Source: Streptomyces sp. NBC_00236 (GTDB taxonomy: Bacteria; Actinomycetota; Actinomycetes; Streptomycetales; Streptomycetaceae). From it: DNA of 64,000 nt. The translations under genes and the position numbers were made by a program. The notes below the pieces were generated by a model. It had not been told where the DNA came from. It did not search any database and saw nothing but the letters and a program-made list of their open reading frames with translations. The stretch's first letter is position 1. The number at the start of each line of letters is the position of its first letter. Below are positions 57,451-64,000 of this stretch, one piece after another. The DNA lies in contig NZ_CP108100.1 of assembly GCF_036195045.1 (NCBI RefSeq), positions 1,426,001 through 1,490,000 of the forward strand, written 5' to 3'.

Positions 57451-58878
57451 CTACGCGACGTCAGGCCGGGTCATCAGCGGTGACCGCATGTGCAGTTCCA
57501 GGTCGGGTCCGGTGAGCGGCAGGGTGCTCCACAGGGCCGTGGCGGTCCCGGCGCCGGCGTCGATGACCAGCCGCACGCGGTGCGGGGTGGTGATGACGTG
57601 GAGATCGGCTACGAACTTGTCGCCCTGCCAGGCTCCGGCCGCGACGACAGGCCGGCCGAGCGGCGAACTCTCCCGCCACGCACCGTGGCACACCTCCAGG
57701 TCGAAGAGCGACTCGAACCGTACGCGCCAGCCGCCGTCGGCCGGATCGACGGTCACCGTCGTGCCGTCGGGCAGGGCCGATTCCTCGGCCGAGGCGTCGA
57801 GTCTCGCGTCGGCCGATCGCCCCGGGTCGGCCGAGCCCGGCACGAGCGGCAGCGCCAGACGACGCAGCCGCTCGGCAAGGACCTCGTCGTCCTGAACGCC
57901 TCCCTGCCGGCCCACGCCGGGCAGCAGGCACTCCCACATGGCGTCGAGCACACGCTGGGAATCGCCCTGGGCGGTCACGGCGACCACGAGGTCGTGCGAC
58001 GGGACCACCACACACTGCTGCCCGAAGGCCCCGTGGCCGTGGTACCCGTGCCGCGACATCCAGAACTGGTACCCGTATCCGCAGGAGAAGTCGGCTTCGA
58101 ACGACCCGTCCTCGAACGGCAGGCAGTCGATGTGCCGCCCGGTCGCGAGCTCCACCCACTCGCGCGGAACCAGTTGCCGGTCGCCCCAGGCGCCACCACG
58201 CAGCAGCAGTTCACCGAAGGCGGCGACGGCCTCGGTCGTCAGGTGCAGTCCATGGAATCCGAAGGCGGCACCGCTCGCCACCCGGTCCCACTCGGCGTGA
58301 TCGATGCCCATCGGCTCGAAGAGGCGCTCGTCGAGGAACTCCGGAAGGCCGCGGCCTGTGACACGTTCCACCATCCTGGCCAGGATGAACGTGGTCGCGT
58401 TGTCGTAGACGTGCCGCGTCCCCTCCGTCGCAGCGAACGGCAGACGCAGGAAACCCTTCACCAAGTCGCCGGGCTCCATTTCCCACGCCTCGCCGAGACT
58501 GTCCGTGGGGTGCCCGGCCGTCATGGACAGCAGGTGGTGGACGGTGATGCGGCTCCCCTGCTCCGAGACGTCGGGCGGGACGTGGTCGGGCAACACGTCC
58601 ACCACGCGATCGTCCAACGCGAGCAGCCCGTCGGCGATCGCGAGCCCCACGGCGATCGACGTGAACGACTTGGTCAGTGAGTAGAGAAGGTGGGGGCGCC
58701 CGGCCGAGTACGGCGCCCACCAGCCTTCGGCGACGACGTGACCGCGGTGCACGACCATGATCGAGTGACACTCGACGGATCGCTCTTCGAGCCGCTCCAG
58801 CATCAGGGCGATCGAACGGGACGATATCCCGGAGGTGGCCGGTGCCGAACGGGGAAGCAGGGGACGCCGAGAAGACAT
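57451..58878 (-). CDS. Serine hydrolase, beta-lactamase/esterase EstB family
   Basis: The 475-aa protein has the class C/PBP-like fold: SLTK (Ser about residue 68, with TKSFTSIAVGLA), the Tyr of VYDNATTF (about 157) and HGHGAFGQQ (about 284). It carries a C-terminal beta domain of about 130 residues. No signal peptide is visible, so it is predicted cytoplasmic. Members are esterases or D-peptidases; beta-lactam hydrolysis is not implied. ATG 58878 gives MSSRRPLL. It stands alone between two promoter regions. Confidence 0.88.
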   Translation of the reverse strand: MSSRRPLLPRSAPATSGISSRSIALMLERLEERSVECHSIMVVHRGHVVAEGWWAPYSAGRPHLLYSLTKSFTSIAVGLAIADGLLALDDRVVDVLPDHVPPDVSEQGSRITVHHLLSMTAGHPTDSLGEAWEMEPGDLVKGFLRLPFAATEGTRHVYDNATTFILARMVERVTGRGLPEFLDERLFEPMGIDHAEWDRVASGAAFGFHGLHLTTEAVAAFGELLLRGGAWGDRQLVPREWVELATGRHIDCLPFEDGSFEADFSCGYGYQFWMSRHGYHGHGAFGQQCVVVPSHDLVVAVTAQGDSQRVLDAMWECLLPGVGRQGGVQDDEVLAERLRRLALPLVPGSADPGRSADARLDASAEESALPDGTTVTVDPADGGWRVRFESLFDLEVCHGAWRESSPLGRPVVAAGAWQGDKFVADLHVITTPHRVRLVIDAGAGTATALWSTLPLTGPDLELHMRSPLMTRPDVA

Positions 58879-59160
58879 TCAGACGTTCTAACAGGCCCAC
58901 GCGGACTGGCGCGACCGAGTTGTGGACGTGGGCCGGTGGCAGGCGACGCGCACGGAGAAGAGCGGTCGACCCACCCCCGCAGCAGCCTCGGAACGATGCG
59001 CAACGCAACCCTCGCTGCGCATGCTGGGCATTGAGCCGGATGTACCGGCCGGCCTCGACCGCCCGTTCCCGCCGCTTCTCGGTCACGAGGATGCGCGCAC
59101 CGTCGGGGACGTGCGGGGTGCGACCTGACGGAGACGGAGCGGGACCGGATCCAGCGCGAT
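58879..59160. other. Non-coding intergenic stretch
   Basis: About 280 bases upstream of the hydrolase gene and downstream of the protease gene hold no convincing gene. The open frames present lack ribosome sites and recognisable families. Confidence 0.5.
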
Positions 59161-59164
59161 ACGG

Positions 59165-59197
59165 CGCATGGCCCCCGGCGAAGCCGGGGGCCATGCG
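59165..59197 (-). terminator. Perfect 15-bp hairpin after the protease gene
   Basis: Arms 59165-59179 and 59183-59197 are perfectly complementary around a GAA loop, 18 bases beyond the protease stop. Confidence 0.85.
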
Positions 59198-59214
59198 TCA
59201 CCACACCGAAACCG

Positions 59215-60300
59215 TCACCCGATCTCCGCCCCGAACGCCGACAGGGCCTCCGGAACCGGCTGGAAGAACGTCTCACCGCCCGAGGAGCAGTCGCCGCTGC
59301 CGCCCGAGGTCAGGCCGATCGCCGTGTCACCGGCGAAGAGCGAGCCGCCGCTGTCACCCGGCTCGGCGCAGACCGTCGTCTGGATGAGGCCGTTGACGAT
59401 GTCGCCGTTGCCGTAGTTGACCGTGGCGTCGAGGCCGGTCACCTCGCCGTCGTGCACCTGGGTGGTGGAGCCGCTGCGCGTCACCGTCATCCCGACGGTG
59501 GCCTCACCCGCCTTGGTGATCGGCTGGGCGGAGCCGTTGTAGAGGTCGACCTCGCTGGGGTGCGCGGTGTCAGAGGTGTATTTCACCAGGCCGTAGTCGT
59601 TGTCGGGGAACGACGAGCCCGCGTTCGTACCGATCTCCGCGCCGCCCTGGGAGTCCGACCAGCTGGAGATCGCCTCGGTGCAGTGGCCGGCCGTCAGGAA
59701 GTACGGTTCGCCGTCCTTGACCACGTTGAAGCCGAGCGAGCAGCGCCCGCCGTTGCCCCAGATCGCGTCGCCGCCCGCGATGAACGGCTTGAACTCCCCG
59801 GCGGACCGCTTGAGCTCGGCCTTGCCGCCCAGCTCCTCGACCACCGAGCTGAGCTTCTGCCAGGCATCGCCCTTGACCGTGCGGTCCGCGGTGACGACCA
59901 CCTTGTTGCTGACCGGGTCGACGGCCCATGAGGTGCCGGGGATCGTGGCCTTGCCGGTCAGGGTCTGCCGGGCCGACTTCAGTTCGGCGAGCGAGTTCTG
60001 CACGACTCTCGCCCTGCCGCCCGCCTGCCGCACCTGCTCGGCGGCGGCCTCGTCGACCACGTTCATCACGAGGTTCTTGGACGAGGCGTCGTAGTACGCG
60101 CCCGCCGCGTCGGTGCCCAGGTCCTTGCCGAGTCCGGTGGCCAGCTTTCCGGCCGCCACCGCGTCGAGCGTACGCGCGGTGAACTGCGGCACGTCGTCAC
60201 TGGCGTTCGCACTCTGGAACGTCACTCCTGCCGCGACCAGGGCGACCACGGCCGACCCGGCCAGCACTGCGCGCTTCCTGGACATGCGTCGATGCTTCAA
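59215..60300 (-). CDS. Secreted S1 (streptogrisin-like) serine protease
   Basis: The 361-aa preproprotease starts at TTG 60300, chosen because AGGAGG lies seven bases upstream; the in-frame ATG five codons later is too far from it. A signal peptide (about 1-35, ending ANAS) is followed by an alpha-lytic-type propeptide and a chymotrypsin-fold protease. The triad is His in LTAGHC (about 205), Asp in DNDYGLVKY (about 234) and Ser in [10 protein letters not shown] (about 315), with paired cysteines in [13 protein letters not shown] and VCAE/DCSS. It is expected to be secreted and self-processed. Confidence 0.94.
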   Translation of the reverse strand: MKHRRMSRKRAVLAGSAVVALVAAGVTFQSANASDDVPQFTARTLDAVAAGKLATGLGKDLGTDAAGAYYDASSKNLVMNVVDEAAAEQVRQAGGRARVVQNSLAELKSARQTLTGKATIPGTSWAVDPVSNKVVVTADRTVKGDAWQKLSSVVEELGGKAELKRSAGEFKPFIAGGDAIWGNGGRCSLGFNVVKDGEPYFLTAGHCTEAISSWSDSQGGAEIGTNAGSSFPDNDYGLVKYTSDTAHPSEVDLYNGSAQPITKAGEATVGMTVTRSGSTTQVHDGEVTGLDATVNYGNGDIVNGLIQTTVCAEPGDSGGSLFAGDTAIGLTSGGSGDCSSGGETFFQPVPEALSAFGAEIG

Positions 60301-60707
60301 CTTTCGACCTCCTGTGGGGCCGCGCACGGATGATGTGGGGTCGCCCGTACGCGGAGGATGGGGCGCCCACTATTCCGACCGGGCAGTTAGCACACAAGGC
60401 CGACTTCAGGACGCACACACGACACCACCGGTTCGGTCGTGTCACGTTCACTTCCGGAGGTCGGAGCCCGTCGATTCCATCTGCGAACACCCGCTGCAAC
60501 CGCCGGGGCGGCAACGGGTGAGGACTAGTCCTGTCCGGTATTCGCCCCCGCCGATCCGATTCCCGGCGCACCCGGGTCCGCGTCTCCCCGCCGGCCGCTC
60601 AGATTCTCCCCACGCGCCATGCCGGGATCGACTCTGATAGGTCATCATCGGATGGTGCGGGGAAAGCCGGGCACGTCGTGCCCGCAGGAATCGCGAGGAG
60701 GCACGGA
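60301..60707. other. Divergent intergenic region of about 400 bases
   Basis: It carries the promoters of the leftward protease and the rightward hydrolase. An inverted repeat ACACGAC/GTCGTGT (60417-60442, 12-base spacer) and A/T-richer patches (for example AGGACTAGTCCT near 60519) are visible. No open frame has a ribosome site and typical codon use. Confidence 0.5.
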
Positions 60708-61583
60708 GTGCGCAGTCGGGTGCGCGCGGCCGACGGACGGCAACTGGTGGTGGAGCGTCTGGGGGATCCTCGCGGCAGACCGGTCTTCCTGCTGCACGGG
60801 ATGCCCGGCAGCAGGCTGGGTCCGGCACCGCGCGGCATGGTGCTGTACCAGCGCAAGACACAACTGATCACCTACGACCGGCCGGGGTACGGCGACTCCG
60901 ACCGGCTGCCGGGCAGATGCGTCGCCGACGCGGTGCAGGACGTACGGGCCATCGCCGACCACATCGGGCTCGACCGGTTCGCCGTCGTGGGCCGGTCCGG
61001 TGGCGCCTCGCACGCTCTGGCCTGCGCCGCACTGATGCCCGAGCGGGTCACCCGCACCGCCGCCCTGGTCGGGCTGGCCCCCCGGGACGCCGAGGGGCTC
61101 GACTGGTTCGAGGGGATGGCCCCCTCCAACGTCCTGGCGTACACCACGGCACGGTCCGATCCGGACAGCCTCGCGGAGTCGTTCATCTCGCGGTCCGCGG
61201 TGATCAGGAAGAATCCGGTGCGGCTGATCGACGATCTGCGCCGGGAGCTGACCGACTCCGACCGGATGGTGGTCAACGACGCCGGGGTGCGAACCATGTT
61301 GTTGCGCAACTACCGTGAAGGGCTGCGCACTTCGGCGTACGGCTGGATCGACGACGCGCTCGCGTTCAGTCACCCGTGGGGGTTCGACCCGGCCACCATC
61401 ACCGGCCCGGTGCTGCTGTGGCACGGCGAGAAGGACGTGTTCTCACCGGTCGGTCACACCCGCTGGCTGGCGAGCCGCATCCCGGGCGCCAAGGTCGTGG
61501 TGGAACCGGCGGCTGCGCACTTCGACGCGCTGCACGCGCTCCCCCGCATCCTCACCTGGCTGCTGGACACGCCCAGGATCTGA
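60708..61583 (+). CDS. Alpha/beta hydrolase
   Basis: The 291-aa protein starts at GTG 60708, six bases after AGGAGG; an upstream GTG at 60678 lacks such a site. The fold markers are LLHGMPGSRLG (oxyanion HG), VVGRSGGASH (nucleophile Ser about 97), the Asp of WHGEKDVFSPV and the His of AAAHFDAL. No signal peptide. It resembles epoxide-hydrolase/lactonase-like proteins; the substrate is unknown. It converges on the NB-ARC/TPR gene through a 16-bp hairpin. Confidence 0.9.
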   Translation: MRSRVRAADGRQLVVERLGDPRGRPVFLLHGMPGSRLGPAPRGMVLYQRKTQLITYDRPGYGDSDRLPGRCVADAVQDVRAIADHIGLDRFAVVGRSGGASHALACAALMPERVTRTAALVGLAPRDAEGLDWFEGMAPSNVLAYTTARSDPDSLAESFISRSAVIRKNPVRLIDDLRRELTDSDRMVVNDAGVRTMLLRNYREGLRTSAYGWIDDALAFSHPWGFDPATITGPVLLWHGEKDVFSPVGHTRWLASRIPGAKVVVEPAAAHFDALHALPRILTWLLDTPRI

Positions 61584-61586
61584 GCG

Positions 61587-61621
61587 GCGGGAGCGTCCGG
61601 CCATCGGCCGGACGCTCCCGC
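61587..61621. terminator. Perfect 16-bp bidirectional hairpin
   Basis: Arms 61587-61602 and 61606-61621 are fully complementary around ATC, between the convergent hydrolase and NB-ARC/TPR genes. Confidence 0.85.
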
Positions 61622-61626
61622 GCGCA

Positions 61627-64000
61627 TCACACCGCCTGCGGTTCCAGTTCACGCTGGAACCGGCGGTCGTCCCGGGCGATCCGGGTGAGGGGATGGTCCT
61701 CACCGAGCTGCCGGGTCAGCTCCTCGACCGTCTCCGCCCTGACATGGAGCGCCTCGTCCTTGCGCCCCATCGCACCGAGGGTGACCGCCATGTTCGACTT
61801 CATGGCCAGCGTCTCCGGGTGGTGCGCGCCCAGCACGTCCCGGAACTGTACCGCCAGTGACCGCTCGGTCTTCAGCACCACGTCGATATCGCCGCGCTCC
61901 GCCGTGGCGTTGGCCAGGTTCATCACGCTGAACAGTGTGTTGGGGTGTTCCCTCCCGTACACCTCGCGCATCGAGGCGACCACCCGGGTCAGCACCTGCT
62001 CCGCCTCCTCCGCCGCCCCGGTCCCCCAGAGGTAGACGCCCAGGTTGTTCAGCGCGGCCAGGGTGTACGGGTGCTTCTCGCCCGGCACCTTCATGTACTG
62101 GTCGACCACCTCCTGGGCGGTGGTCCGGGCCTCGGCCGTCTCCCCGGCCGCGAACAGGTCCGCCGCCAGATTGAGGTCGCAGGCCAGCCACTCCGGGTTG
62201 GCGGAGGTGTACTTGGCCCGGTAGCGGGCCCGGGTCGCCACCGTGAGCCGGCGGGCGTCCTCCAGCCGGCCCGCCCGGCGCAGCGAGACCGCCAGGCTCT
62301 TGGCCGCGCTGAGCGTGCCGGGGAAGGACCGGCCGAGGGTGGCCTTGTAGCTGTCGTACGTACGGCTGAGGATGCCGACCGAGTCCTCGTACCGTCCGAC
62401 GTCCCGCAGGTCGCGGGCCAGGTTCATGGCCGAGGAGAGGCTGTACGGGTGTTCCTCGCCGAGCACCTCCCGGCGCCGGTCGAAGACGTCCTGGTCGATC
62501 TCGCGGGCCTTCGCGTACTGGCCGATGGACCGCAGGGTGAACGCCAGGTTGTTGGCCGCGGCCAGCGCCCTCGGGTGCGAGTCGTGGAAGATCTGGTTGA
62601 ACCCGTCGGTGGCCTCGGTCGCCAGCTCGATCGCCCTGGTGTACTCGCCGAGCGTGCCGAGGTCCGTGGCCAGGCTGCTGGTGCTCATGTACGTGTGCGG
62701 ATGCTCAGGGCCGAGCACCTCCCGCTGCGTCGCCAGGGTGATCTCGTCGAGCTCCATGGCCTCCACGTAACGGCCGCGCGAGCGGTAGATGTTGGAGAGG
62801 TGGAAGCAGAGGTAGAGGTACTGGATGTCCCGCTCCCCCAGCGTCTCGCGCCAGATGTCACGCAGTTCCTCGCAGACCGTGGTGGCCGTCCTGAAGTCGC
62901 CGCGCTTCCACAGGTAGCGCACCCGGTCGATCATGAGCCTCCGGGCCTCGGGCTCCTTGCAGTTGCGGGCGTCGGACGGGCCCAGGTGCGGCCATATCGT
63001 GGCGAACTGCGGCCAGTTGGCGGGGTTGTCGATCGGCTCGTCGTCATCGGGCCTGGCACCCGCCAGGATGCGGTGGACGGCGTGCCGGGCGTCCCGCTGC
63101 TCCTCCTCGGTGAGCTGGGCCCGGATGACGGCCTGGACGAGCCGGTGCACCTGGATGGAGTTGGAGACCTGGTCGACCTTGGCGAGGGCGAACCTGCCGA
63201 TCTCCCGGATGACGCGGCCCAGCACCAGCTTCTCCTGGAGCGAGGCGTCGTACGGCTTCAGCGCCTCGATCATCTCCTTGCTGTACAGCAGGTTCCCCGA
63301 GATCGGCTCGGGGGCGAAGAAGGCGCAGAGCTGGAGCAGGCGCACCGCGGCGGGCGAGCGCTCCTTGAGGCGCTGGATGGAGATGTTCCACGTCGCGGCG
63401 ACCGGTTCGGGGTAGCCGGCCGGCTGGTTCAGCGCCAGGACCTCCGGAGCCTGCTGGGCCAGCTGTTCGAGATAGGTGTCGATCGGGGTGGCGGTCTCCG
63501 CGATCCACGCGGCGGCCTGTTCGACGGCGAGCGGCAGGTCGCCCACCGCGGTGGCCACCTGGGCGGCGTCCTCGTCGCTCAGCCCGGGTGCCCGGCGCTG
63601 GAGGTGCTCGATGGACTCCTCGCGCAGGAAGACGTCGACGGGCAGCGCGTCGCCGTGCTGGGACCAGGCCTGGTTGCGGGAGGTGACCAGGATGTGGCCG
63701 GAGCCGCCCTGCGGGAAGTAGCGCCGCAGCCGCTCGGGGTCGTCGGCGTTGTCGAAGACCAGCAGCCAGCGGTCCGAGGGCACACCGCGGCGCAGCAGGT
63801 CGACGGCCTCCTGGGAGGCGGCCGCCATGTCGTCGCCGCCCTGGGCGCCGAGCCGGACGGCGAGTTCGGCGAGTCCGGCGACCACGTCGTCGGTCTGCTC
63901 GGACGATATCCACCAGACGAGGTCGTAGTCGGCCATGAACCGGTGCACGTACTCCAGGGCGACCTGGGTCTTGCCGACGCCGCCGAGTCCGTACAGGGTC
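61627..64000 (-). CDS. fxsT: FxSxx-COOH system-like NB-ARC/TPR protein, N-terminus beyond the window
   Basis: The frame runs open past base 64000, so at least 790 residues are seen and the start is missing. Near the edge is the P-loop LYGLGGVGKTQVALEY, followed by the NB-ARC features RWLLVFDNADDPE (Walker B) and GHILVTSR, and GDLPLAVEQAAAWI. The C-terminal half consists of about ten TPR units of the LGEEHPYSLSSAMNLA type. Organisation and wording match the FxsT protein of FxSxx-COOH peptide systems, which pair with a radical-SAM protein (FxsB) and a short peptide (FxsA). Those genes would lie outside the window. The symbol is provisional. Confidence 0.7.
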   Translation of the reverse strand, partial: TLYGLGGVGKTQVALEYVHRFMADYDLVWWISSEQTDDVVAGLAELAVRLGAQGGDDMAAASQEAVDLLRRGVPSDRWLLVFDNADDPERLRRYFPQGGSGHILVTSRNQAWSQHGDALPVDVFLREESIEHLQRRAPGLSDEDAAQVATAVGDLPLAVEQAAAWIAETATPIDTYLEQLAQQAPEVLALNQPAGYPEPVAATWNISIQRLKERSPAAVRLLQLCAFFAPEPISGNLLYSKEMIEALKPYDASLQEKLVLGRVIREIGRFALAKVDQVSNSIQVHRLVQAVIRAQLTEEEQRDARHAVHRILAGARPDDDEPIDNPANWPQFATIWPHLGPSDARNCKEPEARRLMIDRVRYLWKRGDFRTATTVCEELRDIWRETLGERDIQYLYLCFHLSNIYRSRGRYVEAMELDEITLATQREVLGPEHPHTYMSTSSLATDLGTLGEYTRAIELATEATDGFNQIFHDSHPRALAAANNLAFTLRSIGQYAKAREIDQDVFDRRREVLGEEHPYSLSSAMNLARDLRDVGRYEDSVGILSRTYDSYKATLGRSFPGTLSAAKSLAVSLRRAGRLEDARRLTVATRARYRAKYTSANPEWLACDLNLAADLFAAGETAEARTTAQEVVDQYMKVPGEKHPYTLAALNNLGVYLWGTGAAEEAEQVLTRVVASMREVYGREHPNTLFSVMNLANATAERGDIDVVLKTERSLAVQFRDVLGAHHPETLAMKSNMAVTLGAMGRKDEALHVRAETVEELTRQLGEDHPLTRIARDDRRFQRELEPQAV

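Noticed and set aside
57259..57515. Open frames upstream of the DUF2617 operon
   Set aside because: They are Pro/Arg/Ser-rich with no ribosome site and overlap the promoter and the end of the hydrolase gene.
58690..59194. Possible genes between the hydrolase and protease
   Set aside because: The frames have no convincing start signals or family resemblance.
60330..60861. Small open frames between the protease and hydrolase
   Set aside because: No ribosome site, mixed codon third positions and no recognisable family; the region looks like divergent promoter DNA.

Overview
The window is high-GC actinobacterial DNA, almost certainly from a Streptomyces chromosome. Codon third positions are strongly G/C, GTG and TTG starts with GGAGG-type ribosome sites are common, and the gene content is typical of the genus: a FxSxx-COOH-type NB-ARC/TPR protein, SoxR, dnaE2 with an imuB-like partner, secreted lipases and proteases, an AA10 LPMO and several TetR regulators. 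No rRNA, tRNA, CRISPR array, plasmid origin or prophage was seen. From memory, the order hmgA, TetR/ABC exporter, GDSL lipase, LPMO, lipase, dnaE2 resembles the S. coelicolor region around SCO1715-SCO1739; this was not checked.

Layout. 1-2144: a HEAT-repeat-like protein cut by the window edge. 2438-6384: LysR, then a translationally coupled SDR and acyl-CoA ligase with a TetR gene downstream. 6581-10776: a Tat-exported NamZ/DUF1343 protein facing a secreted penicillin-acylase-type hydrolase, separated by a strong bidirectional hairpin. 11005-13794: zinc-ribbon-like protein, SoxR, MaoC hydratase, TetR and a YiaA/YiaB membrane protein. 13882-20441: acyl-CoA dehydrogenase, divergent TetR, EamA exporter, PPK2, alcohol and aldehyde dehydrogenases. 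20595-24787: orphan sugar-type ABC ATPase, MFS and citrate-type transporter. 24968-28124: molybdopterin oxidoreductase and TetR. 28223-32585: three coupled genes for an envelope module (beta-helix protein, cupredoxin-like lipoprotein, polytopic membrane protein) whose function I do not recognise. 32715-36219: homogentisate dioxygenase, GntR and a stand-alone Type ISP specificity-domain protein. 36372-39568: TetR/ABC exporter and another TetR. 39722-48009: small proteins, GDSL lipase, AAA ATPase, GntR, double GNAT, DUF402, a methyltransferase-Nudix-VOC fusion, sortase-tagged LPMO and lipase. 48153-52746: SOS-type mutasome genes. 52906-57235: a membrane protein and the SpeE-like/DUF350/DUF4247/DUF2617 operon. 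57451-64000: beta-lactamase-fold hydrolase, S1 protease, alpha/beta hydrolase and the FxsT-like protein.

How it works together. Much of the window is small metabolic modules, each beside its own TetR/GntR/LysR regulator. Several operators are visible as inverted repeats, and some are shared by two promoters, which lets likely regulons be drawn: a 17-base site for MaoC and TetR, an AACTAGC site for the acyl-CoA dehydrogenase and the aldehyde dehydrogenase, and a duplicated TACGTAC site for the ABC exporter.

The most unusual structural signal is a set of three MITE-like elements: two nearly identical 214-bp copies and one related 160-bp copy. Each is inserted at a TA (or former TA) that is part of a TAG stop codon. 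The first copy has split two convergent genes whose stops once overlapped in a single CTAG. Tandem repeats have also grown at gene ends: a 32-bp unit over a TetR stop, a 12-bp unit over the oxidoreductase stop and a 26-bp duplication at the hmgA stop.
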